Below, piece by piece: positions 19,238 to 26,326 of a stretch of 64,000 nt of DNA (position 1 is its first letter; the number at the start of each line of letters is the position of its first letter). The notes below the pieces were generated by a model, which did no database searches, was not told where the DNA came from, and was given only the letters and a program-made list of their open reading frames with translations. The stretch is from an uncultured Myxococcales bacterium. GTDB lineage: Bacteria > Myxococcota_A > UBA9042. Made by a program: the position numbers and the translations under genes. Location: the NCBI GenBank assembly GCA_903896545.1, contig CAITYF010000202.1:1-64000 (forward strand). Reading direction: 5' to 3'.

Positions 19238-19313
19238 CATTGAATAGGTTGCGCACCACCCCAGTTTGGGTGATAAGATCGGGGCGGTCTGCCCCCTCTA
19301 CCTCGGAGAAGCC

Positions 19314-20015
19314 ATGATGTTTCAGCTGCGTTCGCGCCGTTCGGTACTCGCCTTGTGCCTCTGTCTGACGTTCCTCGCCTCCCTCGGTTTTGCCCAAGAA
19401 GGCAGCTGGGAGAGCGTTGGCACCTACGACGGCGTCAAAGTGTGGCGCAAGCAAGTTTCCGGCAGCGATCTCTTCGCGTTCAAGGGCGAGATCACGACGA
19501 ACTTGCACATCGGCAAGATCATGACCACTTTCCTTGACCGCCAACAGCGTCCGAACTGGGTCGACCGCTTCGCCGACCAAAAGATGATTCAGAAGGACGG
19601 TCCGCTGCACGAACTGTATTGGATTCACTTCGGCCTGCCGTTCCCGATGAAGGATCGCGACTACGTGCTCAAGGCCGACGGCCAGATCGACGACGCAGCA
19701 CACGTCTTCACGGCGCGCATCAAGTCGGTGGTGGACGGGCGCAAGGGCGAGGACGACTGCTGCGTGCGCGCCGAAGCCAAGAACACGTACTACCGTTTTG
19801 AGGCCATCGCCGGCTCGGAAAAGACCAAGCTGACGGTGGAAGTGCACACAGATCCGAAGGGATCGCTGCCGGACTGGCTGATCAACATGATCCAAAAGAA
19901 GTGGCCGTCCAAGACGCTATCCGGGCTGATCAACCGCGCCAAAGCGCAAAACGCGGTGCATGCCGACTTCGCGACGTGGCATGACGCGCCGGCTGCAGCT
20001 CCGGCAGCCCCGTAG
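19314..20015 (+). CDS. secreted START-domain protein (paralogue 3)
   Basis: 233 residues from the ATG at 19314 (CGGAGAA upstream). Signal peptide LCLCLTFLASLGFA. The START-like domain is more diverged than in the two paralogues: FPMKDRDYV replaces PWPV-DRD, an extra DDCCVRAEA segment is present, and the end reads KWPSKTLSGLINRA. A Pro/Ala tail closes the protein. Periplasmic lipid binding is inferred. The gene converges on the hydratase gene with one base between stops. Confidence 0.78.
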   Translation: MMFQLRSRRSVLALCLCLTFLASLGFAQEGSWESVGTYDGVKVWRKQVSGSDLFAFKGEITTNLHIGKIMTTFLDRQQRPNWVDRFADQKMIQKDGPLHELYWIHFGLPFPMKDRDYVLKADGQIDDAAHVFTARIKSVVDGRKGEDDCCVRAEAKNTYYRFEAIAGSEKTKLTVEVHTDPKGSLPDWLINMIQKKWPSKTLSGLINRAKAQNAVHADFATWHDAPAAAPAAP

Positions 20016-20016
20016 T

Positions 20017-20793
20017 TCACACCGCGCGCACGGACACGTCGGCGAGGCCTGGCACCCGCAAGCGCACGGTCATTCCGGCGTGAAGCGGCTCGGCCAGCGT
20101 CGCCGCGCCTGTCAGGATCACGGAGTCCGCGGGCAGGGTCATGCCGTGCTCGCTCAGAAGCTCCATGAGCTGCACCAGCGACTCGACCGGATGGCCGGAT
20201 ATCGCCGCTGACGAGCCAGCTTGCACGACCTGATCGTTGACCTCCATCGCCATGGGGAGATCTGCAACGTCGCAAGGCGGCTGCCAGCGTCCCAGCACGA
20301 AACGGAAGCTCGACGCGTTGTCCGCAATGACATCTGGCAGCGAGAAGTACTTGAAACCGACATACCGCGAGTCGAGCACCTCCAGCGCGGCGCACACACC
20401 GTCCACGGCTTCCCAAGCCTCCTCGCGGGTCACGCGACCGCTGAGCGCATGACCGAGACGCAGCGCAATCTCCGGCTCAATCTTGGGATGCACGCCGTCC
20501 GCCACGCGCAGCTCACCGCCGTCGCGCACCTGCATCGCGTCGGTCAAGACGCCCCAGATCGCCCGATCCAGGTTCATCTGCTCGCGCTTCGCCAACGAAG
20601 TCAGCCCCATCTTCCACCCGACGATGTGTTCGCCGCGCGCCTGGCGAAGCCCGATCCCGACCATCATCACGCTGTAGGCGTCTGCGATGCTCAGTTCGGC
20701 GACATCTTGCGTCAGCCGCGGAACCTCGTGCTTCTGCACCAGCGCCATGTCCAGTTTCGTAGCCAGCTCGTGGATCACTTCAGGTTCCAGCAT
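20017..20793 (-). CDS. 2-keto-4-pentenoate hydratase / 4-oxalocrotonate decarboxylase family enzyme
   Basis: 258 residues, the normal size for this FAH-superfamily branch. Diagnostic blocks are VGWKMGLTSLAKREQM, the metal-ligand motif KIEPEIA, and GFKYFSLPDVIADNASS followed by a strand ending TGAATLAEPL. These cytoplasmic, divalent-metal enzymes hydrate or decarboxylate dienol acids in meta-cleavage pathways of aromatics. The motif KMGLTS...EQM favours the decarboxylase/hydratase pair DmpH/DmpE over fumarylacetoacetase. No other meta-cleavage gene is in the window, so the precise substrate is open. Confidence 0.82.
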   Translation of the reverse strand: MLEPEVIHELATKLDMALVQKHEVPRLTQDVAELSIADAYSVMMVGIGLRQARGEHIVGWKMGLTSLAKREQMNLDRAIWGVLTDAMQVRDGGELRVADGVHPKIEPEIALRLGHALSGRVTREEAWEAVDGVCAALEVLDSRYVGFKYFSLPDVIADNASSFRFVLGRWQPPCDVADLPMAMEVNDQVVQAGSSAAISGHPVESLVQLMELLSEHGMTLPADSVILTGAATLAEPLHAGMTVRLRVPGLADVSVRAV

Positions 20794-20875
20794 GTTCCCT
20801 CTTCATCTCGGCCACCGACACCTTCGCCACTCACAGCGAAGGCGTCAAGGCGCGGCCTGAAGTTTGCGCAATCTG

Positions 20876-20889
20876 TTGACGGCCATCAA
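20876..20889. promoter_or_regulatory. FNR-like box (one mismatch) in the hydratase/cytochrome intergenic region
   Basis: TTGACGGCCATCAA differs by one base from the FNR consensus TTGAT-N4-ATCAA. It lies about 80 bases upstream of the minus-strand hydratase start and 360 bases upstream of the cytochrome gene. Single imperfect site, so weak on its own. Confidence 0.3.
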
Positions 20890-20944
20890 TTTCTGGGTGA
20901 GAATCTTCTTATTCACGCGGCCCTACGGGTCATCGAGAAGCGAC

Positions 20945-20986
20945 GAACCACGGACCTGCACTTGGGGAAGGGCAGGTCCGTGGTTC
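20945..20986. repeat. perfect 15-bp inverted repeat in a divergent promoter region
   Basis: GAACCACGGACCTGC (20945-20959) and its exact complement GCAGGTCCGTGGTTC (20972-20986) enclose a 12-base loop. There is no T run on either side. The 455-base gap 20794-21248 separates divergent genes, where a terminator is not expected. Apart from this repeat, an FNR-like site and a sigma54 promoter I see nothing in the gap. Confidence 0.6.
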
Positions 20987-21108
20987 CTCGTTCCGAATAT
21001 CTCCAACGCGATTGAATCACCGCGGAGGTCGTGCGTTGAAGAGTCAGGAGCGAGCGGCAGACCGTCCAAGGACGCAAGCCGCAGAGTGATGCATCTGGCG
21101 TCCAAAGT

Positions 21109-21124
21109 TGGCGCGAAACTTGCA
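21109..21124 (+). promoter_or_regulatory. sigma54-type promoter of the monohaem cytochrome c gene
   Basis: TGGCGCGAAACTTGCA matches the -24/-12 consensus TGGCAC(G)-N4-TTGCA with one substitution and correct GG-GC spacing. It would give a leader of roughly 125-130 bases before the ATG at 21249. Supported by the same promoter class at two nearby cytochrome operons. Confidence 0.6.
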
Positions 21125-21248
21125 GTGCACTCCCGCCGTCTTTACCGCGAGTCTAGTCTCGCTGTTGGGTACGGACGCTCTGGCGGGTTCGCCCCGTGCG
21201 AGCTTGCATTTTCCGGCCCAAGTGGCCTTATTGGAAGAGGAGATTCTC

Positions 21249-21596
21249 ATGCGTCGTTACATTCTCGCGTTTGCCGTCACTGCCATCACCGCCGCCCCCT
21301 TCGCAGCCCAGGCCGCGACCGGCAAGGAAATTGTCGTCGAGCAGAAGTGCACCAAGTGCCACAGCATCAAGGCGGAAGGCGTCGCGGCCGCTGAAGATAA
21401 GCCGACCATCATCGACTTGTCCGGGGTGGGCAAGGACCACGACGTGGCGTGGTTCAAGGGCTGGCTGAACAAGGAAATCGAGCGCGACTCGATCGTGAAG
21501 AAGGGCGAGAAGGCCAAGCACAAGATCGCCTTCAAGGGCACGCCGGCGGAACTCGACACGGTTGCCGCGTTCCTGAAGTCGCTGACCAAGAAGTAA
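21249..21596 (+). CDS. periplasmic monohaem cytochrome c
   Basis: 115 residues from the ATG at 21249, preceded by GAGGAG. Signal peptide AFAVTAITAAPFAAQA, then a single haem site CTKCH at about residue 34 (KCTKCHSIKAEG). The mature domain of about 90 residues has the usual C-terminal helix with DTVAAFLKSL. A soluble class-I-type electron carrier is inferred; no obvious Met ligand is seen (the mature part lacks Met), so the sixth ligand may be His or Lys, or absent. It is followed by a strong terminator, so it is monocistronic. Placed between the sigma54 system regulators and a sigma54-type promoter, it may shuttle electrons for the same pathway. Confidence 0.88.
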   Translation: MRRYILAFAVTAITAAPFAAQAATGKEIVVEQKCTKCHSIKAEGVAAAEDKPTIIDLSGVGKDHDVAWFKGWLNKEIERDSIVKKGEKAKHKIAFKGTPAELDTVAAFLKSLTKK

Positions 21597-21621
21597 GCCT
21601 TCAACGTCTTGCCAAGAGACA

Positions 21622-21668
21622 GCTGATCCCCGGTTTGGCGCGAGCTGAGCCGGGGATCAGCATTTTTT
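21622..21668 (+). terminator. strong intrinsic terminator after cytochrome c
   Basis: GCTGATCCCCGG (21622-21633) pairs perfectly with CCGGGGATCAGC (21650-21661) across a 16-base loop and is followed at once by A and seven T. It cleanly separates the cytochrome gene from the kinase operon. Confidence 0.92.
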
Positions 21669-21707
21669 TGCGACCTACGTGGTCCTATTCGCAAGACCTG
21701 ACCAGCT

Positions 21708-21743
21708 TGCCGAAAATTCGGCAGCCGCGCCGAAAATCGGGCA
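21708..21743. promoter_or_regulatory. paired TGCCGA-N4-TCGGCA operator sites upstream of the kinase gene
   Basis: Site 1, TGCCGAAAATTCGGCA (21708-21723), has perfect 7-bp arms. Site 2, CGCCGAAAATCGGGCA (21728-21743), is degenerate and starts 20 bases later, two helical turns. The same motif occurs between the divergent cytochrome operons (31440-31613). I infer binding sites for the NtrC-type regulator encoded downstream, implying autoregulation. Confidence 0.6.
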
Positions 21744-21807
21744 TCCGGAGATAGAGTAGTTGAATCAAAAGGTTGAGCGTGGCGCGTCCTCGCGTCGGAC
21801 CGGCCGG

Positions 21808-21823
21808 TGCCGAAAAATCGGCG
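21808..21823. promoter_or_regulatory. third TGCCGA-N4-TCGGC(A/G) operator site
   Basis: TGCCGAAAAATCGGCG, 100 bases downstream of site 1 and about 84 bases before the kinase ATG. I find no correctly spaced sigma54 promoter for the kinase operon, so binding here could repress as well as activate. The remainder of the gap 21597-21906 shows nothing else. Confidence 0.55.
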
Positions 21824-21906
21824 CGTCTGGGCGGCAGGGCACTGGCGAGCGAGAACGTTTCTGCTAGGCTTCGGGCGGTTCAACGGCTCCAAACGGCCTC
21901 CCGGAC

Positions 21907-23469
21907 ATGACGCAGCTACCCTCGAACCTCACATCCTTGCACAAGCACGACGCGATGCGCGCATCGCGGTTGGAAGGTTGCGTGGGAGTGTCGTTGGAAA
22001 ACGCTTCATCTTCAACAACTTCGCAAACGGCCTGTGAGATTGGTCCACATTGTGCAGATTGTCCTCGCTTGGAGGATCTGCCCGTGCCCGTGCTGCGCAT
22101 TGAAAGTCCGCGCCAGAGCGCAGGAACCGTGATTCAGCTGCCGGAGCCCACAGAGCTCGTGGAGCGGCTGAACTGGTTCGTGCGGCTGCGTTGGCGCGCG
22201 TCGGCGGCGATTCTGGGCGTTGTGCTGCTCGCGAGCGCGCTGGAAATCGTCACGGCAAAGACGACGCTCGTGGCGCTTGGACTCGCACACCTGCTCGGCA
22301 ACGTGGCGTTCAGCGCGATCGCGAAGCGCGTGTCGGGGACGACATCCCGACAGGTGCTGCAGAATCTACTGACGGTGCAGATTCTCTTTGATCTGGCGAT
22401 GCTCATGTACCTCCTGCATTTCGCCGGTGGTGCTGACAACCCGTTCATGATGCTCTCCGTCTTCCACATGGCTTTTGCCGGGATGCTGCTGCCGTTGCGC
22501 AAGGCGCTGGCGATCGGCGTCTTCACGGGGCTCCTGTACGCACTGATGGTGCTGGCGGAGACGTCGGGCGTGCTCGCGCATTACCCGCTGCTGATCGGTC
22601 ACGCGGGGCAAGTGCCGGTGCCGCCGAGCCTGTGGTCTTCGCCGCTCTACATCGTGGGCTACATCGCGGCGTACAGCCTGACTGGCCTGGGCGTGATCGT
22701 GTTCGTGCACGACCTGGTGCACCGCATTCGCGAGGCGGAGGCGCTGCGTCGACAGCACGAGCAGTTGGCGCAGGCGCGCGAGCGTCTGGCGCGCATCGGC
22801 AGTCTGGTCGCGGGCGTGGCGCACACAATCCGCAATCCTCTGCACGGGGTGCTGTCCTGCATCGACATGCTGCAGCAGCGGATCGACCGCCAGGATGGCA
22901 GCGCCGCGGAAATTCTCGACCTGATGACCGAGGGCGTGAACCGAATCGAGAACGTGACGAGTCGGCTTCTGGTCCTCGCGCGCGAAACGCCGACGCCGTC
23001 AGTGCCCGTCGACATTGGCCTTTTGGTGCAGGACGCGATGCAGTTTGCCGAAGTTCGGGCGCGCGCGCGTGGCGTGGAAGTGCACCTGGAGATTCAGGAA
23101 GTGCCGCAGCTGCCCGTCAATACCGAGCGGCTGACGGATGCTGTGAGCAACGTAATCGACAACGCCATTGACGCGTGCACAGCGAAGGACAGCGTGACCG
23201 TACGCATTCAGCCGACGCCCGCGCCACTCGAAGGCGTGCGGATCGAAGTCGCGGATACGGGTGCGGGTATCGCGGAAGATGAGATCGCGCGGATCTTCGA
23301 GCCGTTCTTCACGACCAAGCCGGTCGGCGAGGGCACGGGGCTCGGACTGGCGATCACGCGACAAGTGGTGGAAGACCACGATGGCGATATTCGGGTGACG
23401 AGTCTGCTGGGTTCCGGGACGACGATCTGCATCGACCTGCCGCTGAAACCGACGGCGAGGGCGGCATGA
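21907..23469 (+). CDS. RegB-like membrane sensor histidine kinase with quinone-site motif
   Basis: 520 residues. The N-terminal 60 residues are cytoplasmic with cysteines at 25, 43, 49 and 52 (the last in HCADCP). About six membrane segments span residues 95-268. Residues 174-180 read GGADNPF, the GGxxNPF heptapeptide that in RegB/PrrB of proteobacteria contributes to ubiquinone sensing. A coiled linker leads to the kinase core: H-box VAHTIRNPLHG (His316), N-box NVIDNAIDA, G1 DTGAGIAED, F-box FEPFFTTK, G2 GTGLGLA. The inferred signal is the redox state of the quinone pool, possibly combined with the Cys cluster. The stop overlaps the next start as ATGA, so it partners the NtrC-type regulator. 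An alternative start is ATG 21955. Confidence 0.87.
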   Translation: MTQLPSNLTSLHKHDAMRASRLEGCVGVSLENASSSTTSQTACEIGPHCADCPRLEDLPVPVLRIESPRQSAGTVIQLPEPTELVERLNWFVRLRWRASAAILGVVLLASALEIVTAKTTLVALGLAHLLGNVAFSAIAKRVSGTTSRQVLQNLLTVQILFDLAMLMYLLHFAGGADNPFMMLSVFHMAFAGMLLPLRKALAIGVFTGLLYALMVLAETSGVLAHYPLLIGHAGQVPVPPSLWSSPLYIVGYIAAYSLTGLGVIVFVHDLVHRIREAEALRRQHEQLAQARERLARIGSLVAGVAHTIRNPLHGVLSCIDMLQQRIDRQDGSAAEILDLMTEGVNRIENVTSRLLVLARETPTPSVPVDIGLLVQDAMQFAEVRARARGVEVHLEIQEVPQLPVNTERLTDAVSNVIDNAIDACTAKDSVTVRIQPTPAPLEGVRIEVADTGAGIAEDEIARIFEPFFTTKPVGEGTGLGLAITRQVVEDHDGDIRVTSLLGSGTTICIDLPLKPTARAA

Positions 23470-24872
23470 CCGATGGTGCGTCTGCGGCTCTGAGTCCACC
23501 GCTGCGGGTACTGGTTGTCGACGACGGCCGACTCGTGCGTGAAACGACCATGCGGCAACTGCGCGACGCGGGTTTTCCGGCGGATGCGGTCGAAAACGGG
23601 TATCGCGCGCTGGACCTGCTGGCGATGGGCGACTGGGACGTCGTGCTGTGCGATTTGCGCATGCCCGGCATGGACGGTCTGGAGCTGCTCAAGACCATTC
23701 GCGCCGAGTATCCGAGCGTCGACGTCATCGTGATGACCGCGTTTGGCACCGTGAAGACCGCGGTGACGGCGATGCAGGACGGCGCGGCCGATTACCTGAC
23801 CAAGCCGTTTCACTTTCAGGAGTTGGAGTTGCGACTGCGGACGCTTGCGCAATTGCGCACGTACCGGCGGCAGGTCTCCAACCTGCGGACGCTCATCGAG
23901 AACGACGCCGCTTCGCGGCGGATTTTGGGACAGTCGCCGCAGATTCTGCAGGTGGTCAAGCTCGTGCACACGTTCGCGGCGCACGCTGTGCCGGTTCTGA
24001 TCACCGGCGAGACGGGAACGGGTAAGGAAGTCGTGGCGCGCGCGCTGCACGAGGCGGGACCGCGGGCGATGGGGCCGTTTGTGCCGATTCCGTGCGGCGC
24101 GATTCCGACCGAGCTCGCGGAAAGCGAACTGTTTGGGCACGAGAAGGGCTCGTTCACCGGCGCGACAGGTGTGCGTCAGGGGGCGTTTGAGCGCGCGCAC
24201 AAGGGAACGCTGCTTCTGGACGACGTCGATGATCTGCCGCTGAACCTGCAGGTGAAGTTGTTGCGCGCGTTGCAAGAAGGCTCGTTCCAGCGCGTCGGTG
24301 GTAACCGCGAAATCACGGTGGACGTGCGGGTGATCGCGACGACCAAAGTCGATCTGGGCGACGCCGTGGCGAAGGGCAAGTTTCGCGACGACGTGTTTTA
24401 CCGGCTGCGGGCGCTGGAAATCCGTTTGCCGCCGTTGCGTGAGCGCGGGGAGGACGTTCTGCTGCTGGCACAACACTGCCTGCAGCGGTTCGCTCACGAT
24501 TCGGGCAAGCAGGAACCGCCGCTCTCGCCCGAAGCTGCCGCCTGTCTTCGGCGCTACAATTGGCCGGGCAATGTGCGCGAGCTGCGCCATGCGATGGAGT
24601 CGGCGCTGACGCTCTGCGCCGATGGTCCAGTCGGCCCGGAGCACTTGCCGGCGTTCTTGCACGGGGAGCGGGGGGAAGCACACACGTCCGGCGAGTTGTT
24701 CACGTTGCACCTGGAAGGGCGCGATGCCGTGGCGATGCCGGAATTGGTCCACCGCGTCGAAGACGCGCTGATCCAGTGGGCGATGCGCAAGGCCGGTGGG
24801 CAGCAGTCCAAGGCGGGTGAGATTCTGGGGCTGGCTCGGACGACGTTTCAGAGCAAGCTGAACCGGTCTTAG
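23466..24872 (+). CDS. NtrC-family sigma54-dependent response regulator
   Basis: 468 residues in the order receiver - AAA+ - Fis-type HTH. Receiver: Asp19/20, acceptor Asp63 in CDLRMPGMDG, Thr91 and Lys113. AAA+: Walker A GETGTGKE (181-188), sigma54-contact loop GSFTGA (228-233; Ser replaces the usual Ala) and Walker B LLLDDVDDL, where the usual catalytic Glu of DE is Asp (253). The C-terminal helix-turn-helix is in AGGQQSKAGEILGLARTTFQSKL. It would be phosphorylated by the overlapping RegB-like kinase and activate sigma54 RNA polymerase. Nearby palindromes and -24/-12 promoters identify likely targets as the multihaem cytochrome operons and itself. Confidence 0.93.
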   Translation: MTDGASAALSPPLRVLVVDDGRLVRETTMRQLRDAGFPADAVENGYRALDLLAMGDWDVVLCDLRMPGMDGLELLKTIRAEYPSVDVIVMTAFGTVKTAVTAMQDGAADYLTKPFHFQELELRLRTLAQLRTYRRQVSNLRTLIENDAASRRILGQSPQILQVVKLVHTFAAHAVPVLITGETGTGKEVVARALHEAGPRAMGPFVPIPCGAIPTELAESELFGHEKGSFTGATGVRQGAFERAHKGTLLLDDVDDLPLNLQVKLLRALQEGSFQRVGGNREITVDVRVIATTKVDLGDAVAKGKFRDDVFYRLRALEIRLPPLRERGEDVLLLAQHCLQRFAHDSGKQEPPLSPEAAACLRRYNWPGNVRELRHAMESALTLCADGPVGPEHLPAFLHGERGEAHTSGELFTLHLEGRDAVAMPELVHRVEDALIQWAMRKAGGQQSKAGEILGLARTTFQSKLNRS

Positions 24873-25225
24873 GGCCGATCGCGTACTCTTCGGGCTTCGC
24901 GCCGGGCCTCCATGCGGCCCAAGCAAAGCCTCCCCCACCGTACGCCCGGCTCGCGCCGGACGCACCACCACCCTGAACCGCGGGCCCGCAATTTGCGGCC
25001 CCGAAGCTCGCGGTCCCACGGCGTTTTGCGCCGTGCCGCCCTACCGTTGGTGGCTCAAGGCCCTTGGCCCGTCGCCGCCCGGCAGCTGGTTGTGGCCGCA
25101 CGCCATCGCCCCGCGTACGCCGAGGTTCTGCGCGTGTGGCGGGGCCCAGCTCGGCCCCGTATTGGGTATTCGTGCGTTGGCGACTTTTGCCGCGGGCTAA
25201 CCGAAAAATAGTTGCCCAAGCTCGC
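24873..25225. repeat. hairpin-dense intergenic array between convergent genes
   Basis: 353 bases with no credible gene, packed with short perfect stems and 3-7-base loops. Examples are GGGCC/GGCCC, CCGGC/GCCGG, CCGCA/TGCGG, CACGGCG/CGCCGTG, CAAGG/CTTGG and GGGGCC/GGCCCC. It resembles the interior of the 120-bp repeat family in style but lacks its conserved ends. A bidirectional terminator, an mRNA 3'-end stabiliser or a structured RNA are all possible. Confidence 0.5.
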
Positions 25226-26326
25226 TCACTGGTGGCACGGCGTGCAGGCAGGCGAGGTCGCCTTGTCCTGATTGCTCTGCCAACCCGCGGGGTGCGGGTT
25301 GCCGCCAGGCGCGCCAATTCGGTGACACGTGACGCAGTTCGACGCCGCGCCGCGGTCGTGGCATGCCGCGCAGGACACCGCATCGCGTCGCGCCGCATCG
25401 CCGTGGCTTTCGCCGCTGCCGCGCAACAGCCAGCCACCGGGGTGCGGGCTGGTCTTGCTTCCCAATGCGCCCGTCTGGCCAACGCCAAACCGATCATGGC
25501 ACGCCTTGCACGAACTCAACTGGTGGCAAGCCTGGCACGACTTGCTGTCCAGTTTGGCTTCCATCGGGTGGCGGGAAATCCAGTCACCGCGGTGATGCGC
25601 CATCGAATCCGGCTGATTCAACCGCAGCTGCGACGGCCGCATCGGCACGTTGCTCCGGCTATGGCACTCTGCGCACGTCTCGACCTTATGGCAGTGCGCG
25701 CACGTCTGATCCGTGCCGCGCGCCTGTGATCCGTGGCGGTGCAGCCAGTCGCCGCTGTGGTCGAGGTACTTCCACAACGCCTTGGTGTCGGTATTGCGCA
25801 GCGAGCCCGCCTTGTGGCAGAGGTCGCAGTTTTCCTTGTCAAAATCGGTCTTGTGGCATTCGACGCACTTCAGTTCCATCAAGTCCAAGCGGTAGTCCGA
25901 GATCTTTTTGGCTTCCTTGATGCTGCCGTGGCACGAGTCGCACGACACCGGCGTGGCGTCCGCCGGCAACGTCAGCGTCAAGTGCTTCTCGTGCGAGAAG
26001 ATGACGCCGGTGACGCGGCTGCTTTCCAGAAGCGTCGCGGTCTCCTTGCTGTAGGTCGCCGGCGTGTCGTGACACTCGTCGCACTTATGTGGAATTTCGC
26101 GCTTTTCGTCCAAGCTCTTGTTCTTGGCGATGCCGCCGTGACAGTCAGCGCAGTCGATTTTTTCCACGACGGCGTGCTTGTTGTGCGAGAACACGTAGGT
26201 GTCGCGCGGGCTCTTTTCGCCGCGGCTCCACGAGCCAACGAGGTAGGCGCACGCCGGCACGAAGACCAGGATGAGGCCCAAGGCGACCATGCGCGCGAGG
26301 CCGGAGGTCAGTCGGTTGTGAATCAC
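25226..26326 (-). CDS. 12-haem periplasmic cytochrome c
   Basis: 366 residues. An N-terminal hydrophobic segment (LGLILVFVPAC) could be a membrane anchor, or a weak lipobox with Cys26. Twelve CXXCH haem sites follow: CADCH, CDECH, CDSCH, CVECH, CDLCH, CAHCH, CAECH, CQACH, CKACH, CAACH, CVTCH and CTPCH, the last at the extreme C-terminus. The early FSHNKH and FSHEKH blocks are typical of c7-like trihaem modules whose His residues ligate neighbouring haems. Third gene of the conduit operon, overlapping the porin gene by 4 bases. By analogy with porin-cytochrome conduits it would be the periplasmic side of the electron wire. Confidence 0.9.
   Translation of the reverse strand: MIHNRLTSGLARMVALGLILVFVPACAYLVGSWSRGEKSPRDTYVFSHNKHAVVEKIDCADCHGGIAKNKSLDEKREIPHKCDECHDTPATYSKETATLLESSRVTGVIFSHEKHLTLTLPADATPVSCDSCHGSIKEAKKISDYRLDLMELKCVECHKTDFDKENCDLCHKAGSLRNTDTKALWKYLDHSGDWLHRHGSQARGTDQTCAHCHKVETCAECHSRSNVPMRPSQLRLNQPDSMAHHRGDWISRHPMEAKLDSKSCQACHQLSSCKACHDRFGVGQTGALGSKTSPHPGGWLLRGSGESHGDAARRDAVSCAACHDRGAASNCVTCHRIGAPGGNPHPAGWQSNQDKATSPACTPCHQ

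Noticed and set aside
20880-21100. tRNA or small RNA gene around the long inverted repeat
   Set aside because: No cloverleaf or CCA-type end, and no promoter-terminator pair seen.
21780-21800. sigma54 promoter TGGCGCGTCCTCGC upstream of the kinase gene
   Set aside because: Spacing is one base short, so I do not claim sigma54 control of the regulator operon.
24873-25225. Fourth copy of the 120-bp repeat
   Set aside because: The hairpin style is similar but the conserved ends GCGAAAG and GGATTCGCCC are absent.
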